A stretch of DNA of 64,000 nucleotides from positions 1 to 64,000 of the forward strand of contig JAJXYD010000040.1 in assembly GCA_021780695.1 (NCBI GenBank), written 5' to 3'. Under the pieces are notes generated by a model. The model did not search any database and had not been told where the DNA came from. It saw only the letters and a program-made list of their open reading frames with translations. Numbering within the stretch: the stretch's first letter is position 1; every line of letters starts with the position of its first letter. The position numbers and the translations under genes were made by a program. Source of the stretch: Deltaproteobacteria bacterium. GTDB taxonomy: Bacteria; Desulfobacterota; Syntrophobacteria; Syntrophobacterales; Syntrophobacteraceae. This document shows positions 54,351 to 62,681 of the stretch, one piece after another.

Positions 54351-56297
54351 TTGAGTCCATTTTATAAGAATCTGGCTCTCTGGCTGGTTATCAGTCTGAT
54401 GGTGATTCTTCTTTTCAATATGTTTCACCAGTCAAAGCAAGCCAAAACAGAGATCACTTACAGCAAGTTCATCACTTCCGTGCAAAAAGGCGACGTAGCC
54501 AAGGTGACCATCCAGGGCAACGATGTGCTGGGGGTCTTAAAAAACGGCGGGAAGTTTAAGACCTATACTCCGCACGATTCCGATATGATCAAGACATTGC
54601 AAGATCACGGGGTCAATATTACGGCCAAGCCGCAGCAGGAATCCCCATGGTATATGAACCTTCTTGTAAGCTGGCTTCCCATGCTGCTGCTGGTAGGCGT
54701 GTGGATTTTCTTTATGCGCCAGATGCAGGTGGGCGGCGGCAAGGCGATGAGCTTTGGCAAGAGCAAGGCGCGTCTTCTAAACGAGAGTTCGAGGAAAGTG
54801 CTCTTTAACGACGTTGCCGGAGTCGATGAGGCCAAAGAAGAGCTCCAGGAAATAGTGGAGTTTCTAAGGGACCCGAAAAAATTCACCAGGCTTGGGGGGC
54901 GGATCCCCAAGGGGGTGCTGCTCGTAGGCGCTCCCGGTACGGGTAAGACTTTGCTTGCAAAGGCCGTCGCGGGCGAAGCCGGAGTTCCCTTCTTTTCGAT
55001 AAGCGGCTCGGATTTTGTGGAAATGTTCGTGGGCGTTGGCGCCTCGAGGGTACGCGACCTGTTTATGCAGGGTAAGAAAAATGCCCCCTGCATTATCTTC
55101 ATCGATGAAATCGACGCGGTTGGAAGGCATAGAGGCGCGGGCCTTGGAGGCGGCCATGACGAGAGGGAGCAGACCCTCAATCAGCTCCTGGTCGAAATGG
55201 ACGGATTTGAGTCCAATGAGGGCGTGATACTTATCGCGGCAACCAACAGGCCCGATGTTCTCGACCCGGCGCTGCTGCGCCCCGGCAGGTTCGACCGGCA
55301 GGTCGTGGTTCCCGTTCCCGATATAAGAGGCCGGGAAGGTATCCTCAAGGTGCACTGCGGGGATAAGCCCCTTGCCCCCGATATCGACTTAAAGACCCTG
55401 GCAAGGGGAACGCCCGGTTTTTCCGGCGCGGATTTGGAAAACCTCGTAAACGAGGCCGCTCTTCTTGCGGCCCGCCAAAACAAGGATCTTATCTCAATGG
55501 CGGACTTTGAAGACGCCAAGGATAAGGTCATGATGGGGCTCGAAAGAAAGAGCATGGTGTTAAGCGAGGAAGAAAAGCGCATAACCGCCTTCCATGAGGC
55601 CGGACACGCCCTGATTGCAAGGCTGCTGCCCGGGGCCGACCCGTTGCACAAAGTAACGATCATTCCGCGCGGACGCGCCCTGGGGCTTACCCAGCAGCTG
55701 CCCCAGGATGACCGCCACAACTATTCGCGCGAATATCTGCTCGATGAAATAGCCATACTTATGGGCGGACGGGTAGCAGAGGAAATTGTCTTTAAGATGA
55801 GTACGACCGGGGCCTCCAACGACATCGAGCGTGCGACTCAGATCGCCAGGCGCATGATCTGCGAATGGGGCATGAGCGAAAAGATGGGGCCGGTGACTTT
55901 CGGCAGGCGTGACGATGCGCCCTTCCTTGGTCGCGAGCTTGGCCATCAGAGGGACTTTAGCGAGCAGACCGCCCTTGATATCGATGTGGAAGTAAGGCGT
56001 ATAGTCGATGAGAACTATCAGCGCGCTCGAAATATGTTGACCGAAAATTATCCGATTTTGGAAAAAATCGCCCTCTCTTTGCTCGAACACGAGACGGTTG
56101 ACCTAAAAGAAATCAATCGGATAATAGAAGAAATCTCCCCCGGGCTTATCGCTTCGCTCTCCAAGCCCGCCGAGAACCCAAATGCAGGGGTGCGGCCCGT
56201 TGCGATCGGGACCGGGGCCCCTACGGTGGAAGCCGAGGCGCAAGAGGGCCGCCAAGATGCGCAAACAGGCCCCGATGATCCGCTGAAGGCCACTTAG
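54351..56297 (+). CDS. ftsH: ATP-dependent zinc metalloprotease FtsH
   Basis: A 648-residue membrane AAA+ protease that degrades misfolded and regulatory membrane proteins. It has two N-terminal membrane segments (near 8-25 and 105-122), the Walker A GAPGTGKT near residue 197, Walker [13 protein letters not shown], the second region of homology [18 protein letters not shown], and the zinc site HEAGH near 415. The start is TTG 54351, supported by AGGAGG eight bases upstream and by the conserved [14 protein letters not shown] opening. A strong terminator follows. No FtsH partner is adjacent. Confidence 0.97.
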   Translation: MSPFYKNLALWLVISLMVILLFNMFHQSKQAKTEITYSKFITSVQKGDVAKVTIQGNDVLGVLKNGGKFKTYTPHDSDMIKTLQDHGVNITAKPQQESPWYMNLLVSWLPMLLLVGVWIFFMRQMQVGGGKAMSFGKSKARLLNESSRKVLFNDVAGVDEAKEELQEIVEFLRDPKKFTRLGGRIPKGVLLVGAPGTGKTLLAKAVAGEAGVPFFSISGSDFVEMFVGVGASRVRDLFMQGKKNAPCIIFIDEIDAVGRHRGAGLGGGHDEREQTLNQLLVEMDGFESNEGVILIAATNRPDVLDPALLRPGRFDRQVVVPVPDIRGREGILKVHCGDKPLAPDIDLKTLARGTPGFSGADLENLVNEAALLAARQNKDLISMADFEDAKDKVMMGLERKSMVLSEEEKRITAFHEAGHALIARLLPGADPLHKVTIIPRGRALGLTQQLPQDDRHNYSREYLLDEIAILMGGRVAEEIVFKMSTTGASNDIERATQIARRMICEWGMSEKMGPVTFGRRDDAPFLGRELGHQRDFSEQTALDIDVEVRRIVDENYQRARNMLTENYPILEKIALSLLEHETVDLKEINRIIEEISPGLIASLSKPAENPNAGVRPVAIGTGAPTVEAEAQEGRQDAQTGPDDPLKAT

Positions 56298-56333
56298 CCC
56301 CAGGGACTGATCCGGCGTTAAAAAAGAAATGCG

Positions 56334-56365
56334 GCGCGGAGCAAAGGAGTCCATTTGCTCCGCGC
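56334..56365 (+). terminator. Strong terminator of ftsH
   Basis: GCGCGGAGCAAA (56334-56345) and TTTGCTCCGCGC (56354-56365) form a perfect 12-bp stem with an eight-base loop, followed by TCTCATTTTAT. Confidence 0.8.
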
Positions 56366-56474
56366 TCTCATTTTATCCTCCGGGCAAGGTCCATTAAAGA
56401 TCTTGACTGACTCTGAGTTAAAGTCTAGGATATCGAGCTTTAGGCGGGAACTTCCCGCACACCGGCGGTATAAT

Positions 56475-56565
56475 GGAGAGATGGCCGAGTCGGCTGAAGG
56501 CGCTCGCCTGCTAAGCGAGTGTAGGGGGTAAACCTCTACCGAGGGTTCGAATCCCTCTCTCTCCG
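56475..56565 (+). tRNA. tRNA-Ser (anticodon GCT)
   Basis: The 91-nt cloverleaf has acceptor GGAGAGA (56475-56481) paired with TCTCTCC (56558-56564), discriminator G at 56565, a T arm with TTCGAAT and a long variable arm typical of serine tRNAs. The anticodon loop CTGCTAA gives GCT, reading AGC and AGU. No CCA is encoded. Confidence 0.95.
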
Positions 56566-56580
56566 TTACGGAAAATTTTA

Positions 56581-56606
56581 CCGGGTTCTTCGGAGCCCGG
56601 TTTTTT
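56581..56606 (+). terminator. Terminator of tRNA-Ser
   Basis: CCGGGTTC pairs with GAGCCCGG around a TTCG loop, followed by TTTTTT, ending 41 bases after the tRNA. It is a textbook intrinsic terminator. Confidence 0.85.
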
Positions 56607-56733
56607 ATTGTTTTTTTGGCCTCTCGAAGAGGCAGCCGGCCCCGACAAAGCCTCTCCGCCATTGTGCCCCGGCAAGGACTCGCAGATCGCAACCTTCGAT
56701 CAAGTTATCTCCGAGCTTTTCTTATGCAGGGAG

Positions 56734-56979
56734 TCAACTCGACTCCGTCTTCGGACAAATGAGCAGTTGGTAGTGATTCGCCATCAGGCAGAATGCCCCA
56801 ATCTCGACATCCCACAAACCGTCGGCTTCCTGCAGGAGTACCACGAAACCGAGATAATCTGTATCGCATTCGTAAACACGCTTGCGACGACGACCATGGT
56901 TCATCACGTAATACCAGGCACCCGGAAACTCTATGCGCAACGGTCGACTTATAATCCACGAATACCCTAGACCGCACAA
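56734..56979 (-). pseudogene. N-terminal fragment of a RAYT (REP-associated tyrosine) transposase
   Basis: The 81-residue frame contains RPLRIEFPGAWYYVMNHG and CLMANHYQLL, hallmarks of Y1/RAYT transposases (family form RPLRIEFPGAWYHVMNRG and LMPNHYHLL). The HUH motif is altered to NHYQ, and only the N-terminal third is present, with a stop after LLICPKTESS. The family's catalytic tyrosine domain is absent, so this is an inactive remnant. It begins with GTG 56979 and has a REP dyad directly upstream at 56982-57001. Confidence 0.85.
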
Positions 56980-56981
56980 TA

Positions 56982-57003
56982 GGTCAAACGGAGACTTGAC
57001 CCC
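56982..57003. repeat. REP element beside the RAYT remnant
   Basis: GGTCAA (56982-56987) and TTGACC (56996-57001) flank ACGGAGAC, the same core found in each copy of the 37480-37917 array. It lies immediately upstream of the transposase fragment, the place expected for RAYT-associated REPs. Confidence 0.85.
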
Positions 57004-57050
57004 TTATCTTATGACTTATGACCTTCTTATGACCTTATGACTTATACCAA
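57004..57050. repeat. Short tandem CTTATGAC-type repeats
   Basis: Several imperfect iterations of CTTATGAC and its neighbours (CTTATGACTTATGACC, then CTTATGACCTTATGACTTAT) sit next to the REP element. They could be debris of a repeat expansion or a terminal element part; no function can be inferred. Confidence 0.5.
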
Positions 57051-57242
57051 TGCAACATAGAAAGAGTCCGGGAATAGTTCCTGGTTGGTATTGAGGTGTA
57101 GTGCAATACTAAGACCGTCATTGGTTAGCGAAAATACGACGGTCGTAAAAGCGTAATCATACCACAGGTTGGACTTAAGATCGGAGAGGGGCGGCATCAC
57201 GGCCGGAAGCCGCTCCTGCCAAGGCGAACAGCGGCCAAGCAT
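57042..57242 (-). CDS. Possible small protein of 66 residues, low support
   Basis: A 66-residue frame beginning at ATG 57242 has a plausible composition (DLKSNLWYDYAFTTVVFSLTNDGL). The frame reads further upstream and overlaps the amidase gene, and no ribosome-binding site precedes 57242. It may be a decayed gene or chance. No family is recognised. Confidence 0.25.
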   Translation of the reverse strand: MLGRCSPWQERLPAVMPPLSDLKSNLWYDYAFTTVVFSLTNDGLSIALHLNTNQELFPDSFYVALV

Positions 57243-57291
57243 CGCAATGCGCGAGATGAAAAGCCATGTTCGGTTCTTTATGTATTCCTTA

Positions 57292-58152
57292 CTATCTTCT
57301 GGCGGCGGCTCTGAGGAAGTCCATCGGGAAAAGTTTACCCGGGCAATCGGTTCTGGCCCCCGGAACCTGTCCGTGTCCCATGACATGAGAGGGGGGAATG
57401 TCGTAATAGTGGTGCAGGATGTATATCAGATAGGCCAGGGATTTAAGCTGGCACGGGGTGGGATATTCGTAGTCGAAATTTCCTACAAGGCAGATTCCTA
57501 TACCGCGCTGATTCATATGATCGGCCTTACAGTGGGCGCCGTCTTCCTGGCGTAACCAGCGGGGAGTCATCTCTATTACCCCGTCGCCCTGGCCCAGGGT
57601 TCCGTTATCGATGACGAAGTCGTAGCCTATGCCGTGACAGAAACCGCGCTGGAGGTGGGCGCGCTGGATGGTACAGGGGTCGCCCGAATCGGTTGCCGTG
57701 TGGTGAACGATGATGTAGCTCCACGGACGGGTGCGGTAGAGGTTTATGACATAGCGGACGGTCTTTACGTTGCGCAAGACGAGGATTTGTCCCGTTTGCA
57801 GCCTCTGTGCGCGCCTCAGGCCGTTTTCGCGGCGGAGGGTTGCCGGAGAAATTCCAAAGGTTCTCGAAATCTGGGAAAGCGATTCTCCCGGGCTCACCTG
57901 GTGCTCGATGGTTCTGGGGGCGTCAAAATAGGCGACTTTTTGAACGATCACCCGCGAAGGTTTGGGCGGGGGGCCCTGCGGACGCAGGTAGCGCACACGA
58001 GGCCCCCGGGACTCGTAAACCGGCGCATTATGCCAGCAGCCCGACAGTACAACAGCTGAAAGGAGGAGCGCGCACAGGCACAGACCCACCTTTTGCGCGC
58101 TGCGGTTCGCCGCTGCGCCGCCTCTATTTCCTCCGCCCCTCTTGCGGTCCAT
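57292..58152 (-). CDS. Lipoprotein LysM N-acetylmuramoyl-L-alanine amidase
   Basis: A 286-residue peptidoglycan hydrolase. A signal peptide ends in a lipobox (LSGC, C39), so it is probably anchored in the outer or inner membrane. A LysM domain (about 79-125; VSPGESLSQISRTFGISPATLRRENGL) targets peptidoglycan. The amidase_2/PGRP-type domain follows with HHTATD and the C-terminal DCPGKLFPMD supplying zinc ligands. ATG 58152 has GGGAG upstream. It lies 76 bases after motE on the same strand and might be linked to flagellar assembly through the cell wall, but this is only inferred. Confidence 0.85.
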   Translation of the reverse strand: MDRKRGGGNRGGAAANRSAQKVGLCLCALLLSAVVLSGCWHNAPVYESRGPRVRYLRPQGPPPKPSRVIVQKVAYFDAPRTIEHQVSPGESLSQISRTFGISPATLRRENGLRRAQRLQTGQILVLRNVKTVRYVINLYRTRPWSYIIVHHTATDSGDPCTIQRAHLQRGFCHGIGYDFVIDNGTLGQGDGVIEMTPRWLRQEDGAHCKADHMNQRGIGICLVGNFDYEYPTPCQLKSLAYLIYILHHYYDIPPSHVMGHGQVPGARTDCPGKLFPMDFLRAAARR

Positions 58153-58228
58153 TTTGCTCCCTCCCATTGCCTGCAAAAGACCGGTTCAAATTAATGCGAT
58201 CTCCTGGAGGTTTGCAAGCCAATTTCGC

Positions 58229-58837
58229 TTATTGGCCCGAGAGGTCTTCGGATATCTTGGCCGCCTTTTTTACATCCATCAGGGCGAGGATCGAGGCTGC
58301 TTTTTCCGGGGGCATGGTCGAAATGATGCTTTTAACCAGACCGTCGTCCAGGCTGCCCATGAGTTTTGCCGCCTGTTTGGGTTTCATCGTGCCGTAAATT
58401 TTGGCAAGTCCCTGCACCTTGGTGTTCAAAACGGTTTGTTTCTGCCCCTGGGAAACCATGTGTTGCTTTTGGAGGGCAAGAAGCGTGCTGATCTTTTGCT
58501 CGACTTCCTTTTTCAATTGATCCAGTTGCCTTTTCTCCTGCCTTAGCTTTTCTTCCTGCCGGTGAATTTGGTCGGCTCTTTTCTCAAGATCGCTCATGGA
58601 TTTTGTCCCCATATCCGCTTGCGGGGTGAAGGGCGCAGGGGGGGGAGTTTTTGCCGGGGGGGTGGTTTTTTTGTGCGGTTTTCCCTCTTTTGCCATTGCC
58701 GGGCGGACGGCCACCCCGTCGGCAGGGGCCACATGGAATAGACCCAGGATAGTCAGGCCAAGTTTAAACAAAAGGAGCGCGATGAGGGCGCAAAGGGCTA
58801 AAGAAAGCATTTTGGAACCGGTTTTGCCGCCTTTCAT
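58229..58837 (-). CDS. MotE-like flagellar protein
   Basis: A 202-residue protein with an N-terminal membrane segment (LALCALIALLLFKLGLTILGL), a proline-rich linker (KTTPPAKTPPPAPF), a coiled coil (about 80-130) and an MgtE-N-like helical domain (KPKQAAKLMGSLDDGLVKSIISTMPPEKAASILALM). This arrangement matches MotE, the periplasmic chaperone of MotC-type stators. The start overlaps the fliJ stop by four bases, so it belongs to the flagellar operon. Symbol withheld because the family is loosely defined. Confidence 0.8.
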   Translation of the reverse strand: MKGGKTGSKMLSLALCALIALLLFKLGLTILGLFHVAPADGVAVRPAMAKEGKPHKKTTPPAKTPPPAPFTPQADMGTKSMSDLEKRADQIHRQEEKLRQEKRQLDQLKKEVEQKISTLLALQKQHMVSQGQKQTVLNTKVQGLAKIYGTMKPKQAAKLMGSLDDGLVKSIISTMPPEKAASILALMDVKKAAKISEDLSGQ

Positions 58838-59295
58838 GGCTTTTCTCCTTCGTCGTTTGTTTTCCTGTAGGCGATAACTCCCGCCGCATAGTCGAGCTTT
58901 TTTTGTTCTTCACGCGCCAGTGCGAGTTTATACATCTGCTTATCCCGGGTTTCCATATTTTCCAAAGTTTTAACCGCTTTATCACATTCGATCATGGCCT
59001 GCCTGCAAGTTTGCTCGAGTTCGCTTGCCTTTTTCCACTTATCGCGACACAGACGCAAATCTTGTTCCAAAATACCTATCCGCTCCTTAAAATAGCAATA
59101 ACTGTCCGCTCCGATTCCTTTGCGCTGTTTGTCTTCGAACTCGGTTGATTCGGAAAGGATTTGCTCTTTTTGTTGTTCGAGTTGGGCTTCGATCTTCATC
59201 CTGGCCGCCGTGGCCGCGCCCAGCGCCCCCTGAGCCTGGTTTAGCAGAAACTGCCGGTGCTTTAAAACCGCTTTGAGACGAAATTTAAACGGCAT
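58834..59295 (-). CDS. fliJ: Flagellar protein FliJ
   Basis: A 153-residue coiled-coil protein between fliI and motE, with long charged helices (MPFKFRLKAVLKHRQFLLNQAQ at the start, then EQQKEQILSES and KTLENMETRDKQM). FliJ acts as central stalk of the FliI ATPase and helps export chaperone cycling. ATG 59295 gives the usual length and the typical FxFxL opening. The four-base overlap with motE and close spacing to fliI (19 bases) support the operon assignment. FliJ sequences are weakly conserved, so position is main evidence. Confidence 0.82.
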   Translation of the reverse strand: MPFKFRLKAVLKHRQFLLNQAQGALGAATAARMKIEAQLEQQKEQILSESTEFEDKQRKGIGADSYCYFKERIGILEQDLRLCRDKWKKASELEQTCRQAMIECDKAVKTLENMETRDKQMYKLALAREEQKKLDYAAGVIAYRKTNDEGEKP

Positions 59296-59314
59296 CGCTT
59301 CTCCAAGAGCAAAA

Positions 59315-60721
59315 CTAGGCCAAAAGTTTTTCCAAGGCCGCAAAGGCTTCCTCTATCGAACACCTTTCCGCCACAGGTTGCATTAGAAACTCATTGACCT
59401 TGTCGATCATCTCTATGGCATAATCGGTTCCCTTGTGGGAGCCACGCACATAAGCGCCTATGCGGATCATGTCTTCGCTGTTTTTATAATCGGCAAGGAT
59501 GCGAATAAATCCGGCAACGAGGTCTTTTTCCCTTTCTGAGAGAAGCCTTCCTGTCAAACGGCTGACGCTTCTAAGGATGTCTATAGCCGGGAAATGTCTT
59601 CTTTGAGCCAGTTCCCGTGTCAAAACGATGTGACCGTCCAGGATCGAGCGTAGAGTATCGGCGACGGGTTCATCCATATCGTCTCCTTCGACAAGCACGG
59701 TGTAGATGCCGGTAATGGAGGCTCTGTCAAACTTGCCCGATCTTTCCAAAACCCTTGGCAGCATACTGAACACGCTGGGAGTGTAGCCTTTGGTGGTAGG
59801 GGGCTCGCCCGCGGCAAGGCCAATCTCCCGGGCGGCCATGGCAAGGCGGGTGGCCGAGTCCATCATGAAAAGAACGTCTTTTCCCTGATCTCTAAAAAAT
59901 TCGGATACCGCGCAGGCCAGATAGGCCCCTCTCAGGCGAACGGTAGCCGGTTGATCCGAAGTCGCGGCGATAATGACCGAGCGTTTGAGCCCTTCGGGGC
60001 CCAAGTCGTTTTGTAAAAATTCGTTTACTTCCCTTCCCCGTTCTCCGATCAGAGCGATTACATTTACATCCGCGGCCGTGTAGCGGGCCATCATGCCCAG
60101 GAGGGTGCTTTTGCCAACCCCGGAGCCTGCGAAGATGCCGATTCTTTGTCCCTTTCCAATGGGAAGAAGCGAGTTGACGGAGCGCAGCCCAAGATCGAGT
60201 TGATCATCTATCAAAGGCCGTTCCAGGGGGTTGGCGACCTGACCCGTAAGCGAGTAGGGCGTGCCCGACACAATGGGCGGCCCGGAATCCAGCGGTTGGC
60301 CCAGACCGTCCAGGACGCGTCCCAGCATAGCCTCCGAGGCCAAAATAGAGCCGGAAGCCTTCTGGACCTGCACGAGGCCTCCCGGGCGGATTCCGCTAAG
60401 ATGGCTAAGGGGGCTGAGTTTTATTCTGTTCGCTTCAAAACCGATCACCTCGGCCAGCACGGGGGCGCCCGAAGAAATTTCTTCCTGCGCGCTCTCGCCG
60501 CCCGCAGCGCCTTGGATGCTGCAGATATCCCCTAGGGCAGCTTCGAGTCCATCGGCTTCGAGAAGGTTTCCGGTAACTTGAACGATTTTGCCGTACTTGT
60601 TGCACAGCCTGCGGTTGTCGATACTGGGAAACTCGGCGGGTTCCAGGTGCAGGTAATCGCCTTGGGAAGGATCGGTAAAGTCCTGCTGTGAGGATTTTTC
60701 GCAGGGGTCGGTGGAAGGCAA
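59315..60721 (-). CDS. fliI: Flagellum-specific ATP synthase FliI
   Basis: A 468-residue ATPase of the flagellar type III export apparatus that unfolds and delivers export substrates. The Walker A AGSGVGKST lies at 198-206; the F1-ATPase-like GERGREVNEF and the family signature ASVFSMLPRVLERSGKF-type segment (PSVFSMLPRVLERSGKF) follow. The N terminus is ~30 residues longer than usual. The gene sits downstream of fliH in the usual fliFGHIJ order. Confidence 0.95.
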   Translation of the reverse strand: MPSTDPCEKSSQQDFTDPSQGDYLHLEPAEFPSIDNRRLCNKYGKIVQVTGNLLEADGLEAALGDICSIQGAAGGESAQEEISSGAPVLAEVIGFEANRIKLSPLSHLSGIRPGGLVQVQKASGSILASEAMLGRVLDGLGQPLDSGPPIVSGTPYSLTGQVANPLERPLIDDQLDLGLRSVNSLLPIGKGQRIGIFAGSGVGKSTLLGMMARYTAADVNVIALIGERGREVNEFLQNDLGPEGLKRSVIIAATSDQPATVRLRGAYLACAVSEFFRDQGKDVLFMMDSATRLAMAAREIGLAAGEPPTTKGYTPSVFSMLPRVLERSGKFDRASITGIYTVLVEGDDMDEPVADTLRSILDGHIVLTRELAQRRHFPAIDILRSVSRLTGRLLSEREKDLVAGFIRILADYKNSEDMIRIGAYVRGSHKGTDYAIEMIDKVNEFLMQPVAERCSIEEAFAALEKLLA

Positions 60722-60798
60722 GGTTTCTACTCCTGGTGTCGGCTACTGTGGTGGTTGGTGACGCTCCATTTAGCAAGGGGCAGAAAGGAGGAGTTTTT

Positions 60799-61668
60799 CT
60801 ATTCCCCAGGCGCCATAGGACCCGGCGGCCTCCATCGGGTTCCGTCCAGCAGTTCCTTTTCCAAATTGTCGAACCTAGCGGCAATGGAACCATCGAATAA
60901 CTGGATAGAGCTTTCGATCTTGCACCCCCCCCGTTCGAGTTCGCGGTCGCTTTTTAGGACAAAGTGCTTTCCGAGGGCTTGGGGCGTCAATCCGACCTTG
61001 TTTTGGGCAATCTCCAGGTCACTGGGGTTTAGATAGACCGTGAGCGTGCTGTTCTGCTGGGCTTCTTCCAGGAGTTCCCTTACCAGATCGGTTACAATGT
61101 CGGGGGCCATCTGGATTTCCCTGCCAACGATTTGCCGGGCTATCCCGATACTTGTGCGGAGCAGCCAGTCACGGTAATCCTGGAGGACTTTTTCAGGCAG
61201 GGCCTCCAGCCTTTTGGCAATGCGCTCAATTTGAGAACTGAGCACCTGGATAGACTTTTTCCCATAGTCCAGCCCGTCCTTTTCTCCCTGTTGGAACCCC
61301 TTGCTGTAAGCGTCCCGCTCGATCTCCTGGCTTCGGCGTTCGAGTTCGAGGAGCTTTCTGCGATAGAGTTCCTCGAGGTTCGGCTCGGCCGGCTGCTCGG
61401 ATTCGGGGGGCAGTGGTTCGGGGGCCGCGACCGGTTCGGGTGTCTTCTCTTTCTCGGAAAAAGCGGGAAATCCAAAGGCGGCTACCCGGTCCGGGTCATT
61501 TTTGAGCAGATTGGACCCATTGTACTCCGCCCTCTTTACCTGCTGCACGGACTCAGGGGGCGTTTCTTCTGGAGCCGCGACCGTTTCCCGGGGCTCATCT
61601 CCCCTGGGGAAAAGCGAATATCCAAAGGCGGCTACCTGGTCCGGGTTATTTTTGAGCAGATTAGACAA
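60799..61668 (-). CDS. fliH: Flagellar assembly protein FliH with an N-terminal tandem repeat
   Basis: A 289-residue FliH, the regulatory partner of FliI. The start is TTG 61668, where GGCGGAG lies about five bases upstream and the frame overlaps the fliG stop by eight bases. The N terminus is a tandem repeat: SNLLKNNPDQVAAFGYS near residues 2-18 and SNLLKNDPDRVAAFGFP near 51-67, each followed by a proline-rich EPxxxVAAPE linker. A coiled coil and the FliH C-terminal domain (about 170-289) follow. The fliI start is 77 bases after its stop. Confidence 0.88.
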   Translation of the reverse strand: MSNLLKNNPDQVAAFGYSLFPRGDEPRETVAAPEETPPESVQQVKRAEYNGSNLLKNDPDRVAAFGFPAFSEKEKTPEPVAAPEPLPPESEQPAEPNLEELYRRKLLELERRSQEIERDAYSKGFQQGEKDGLDYGKKSIQVLSSQIERIAKRLEALPEKVLQDYRDWLLRTSIGIARQIVGREIQMAPDIVTDLVRELLEEAQQNSTLTVYLNPSDLEIAQNKVGLTPQALGKHFVLKSDRELERGGCKIESSIQLFDGSIAARFDNLEKELLDGTRWRPPGPMAPGE

Positions 61669-62677
61669 ATTGTTCTCCGCCGTCTTTTCCCGCCATGAGC
61701 AGCTTGCCTTCCTTTTCGAGCCTGCGCGCCACGACCAGAATGGCCTGCTGGGCGTTTTCGACCTCACTCAGGCGCGAGGGGCCAAGCATGGACATATCTT
61801 CCTGGAGCATCTGTGAGGCACGCTGCGAGAGGTTTTTGAAAATTTTGGCCTTCAGGTCATCCGAAGCTGTCTTAAGGGCTATAGTGAGCTCTTCGTTTCG
61901 CACTTCTTTAAGCAATTCGCGGATACCGGCGTCATTTACATGGAGCAGATCTTCGAAAACAAACATGAGTTTTCTGACTTTTTCGGCCATATCCGAATCG
62001 GTTTCATCGAGGTACTGTAAAATACTGTCGCCCGTTCTTCGGTCGGAGTGGTTGAGGATTTCGGCAACCACCGCGACGCCGCCGATCTGGCGGCCGCGGT
62101 TTCTAACGGAACTGAGCTCTTTTGAAAGCACCTCGTCGACTTCTCTTATAAGGTCGGGAGGGACGGCTTCGATGCTGGCAATGCGAGTGATTATTTCGAA
62201 TTGAAGCTGTTCGGGCAGATAGGCGAGCACCTGGCTTGCCTTCTGGTGTTCGAGGTGGCTCACGATTATGGCGATGGTCTGAGGGTGTTCGCCCTTTATA
62301 AAGCCGGCCAGCAGTTTGGGATCGACGTTTTTTAAATGTTTGAACGGGATATTTTGTTTTTCCTCATCGATTCTGGAAATAACCTCCTCTGCCTGGTCGC
62401 TTCGCAGTATGGAAGGCAGAAGGCCTCGTATGAACTGGTCCCCGTCGACGTTCCATATTTCTTCGACCCCAAAAAGCGAGGAGAATTCTTCCAGCAGTTC
62501 ATCGGAGACTTCCTTTTTGAGTCCTCCAATGTTTGCCATGTAGACGCTAAGCTCTTTAACCTCCTCGGTGGAAAGCTTTTTTAGGATAATCGCGGAAGCT
62601 TCCTCTCCCATGGCCAGGAGGGCCATGGCGGCCTTTTGGGGCCCTTCGATTCTCTTTTGTTTATATTGGGCTGCCAT
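61661..62677 (-). CDS. fliG: Flagellar motor switch protein FliG
   Basis: A 338-residue rotor protein that binds the MS-ring and stators and determines rotation and direction. The three-domain layout is normal for the family: the N-domain with GPQKAAMALLAMGEEASAIILKKLS, the middle domain with EHPQTIAIIVSHLEHQKASQVLAYLPEQ, and the C-domain with the charged torque helix DLKAKIFKNLSQRASQMLQEDM. It lies four bases after fliF and overlaps fliH by eight bases. Confidence 0.97.
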   Translation of the reverse strand: MAAQYKQKRIEGPQKAAMALLAMGEEASAIILKKLSTEEVKELSVYMANIGGLKKEVSDELLEEFSSLFGVEEIWNVDGDQFIRGLLPSILRSDQAEEVISRIDEEKQNIPFKHLKNVDPKLLAGFIKGEHPQTIAIIVSHLEHQKASQVLAYLPEQLQFEIITRIASIEAVPPDLIREVDEVLSKELSSVRNRGRQIGGVAVVAEILNHSDRRTGDSILQYLDETDSDMAEKVRKLMFVFEDLLHVNDAGIRELLKEVRNEELTIALKTASDDLKAKIFKNLSQRASQMLQEDMSMLGPSRLSEVENAQQAILVVARRLEKEGKLLMAGKDGGEQFV

Positions 62678-62681
62678 AAGC

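Noticed and set aside
56469-56474. TATAAT next to the tRNA-Ser
   Set aside because: It abuts the first base of the tRNA, so a transcript from it would start within the tRNA; it cannot be the promoter of the mature gene.
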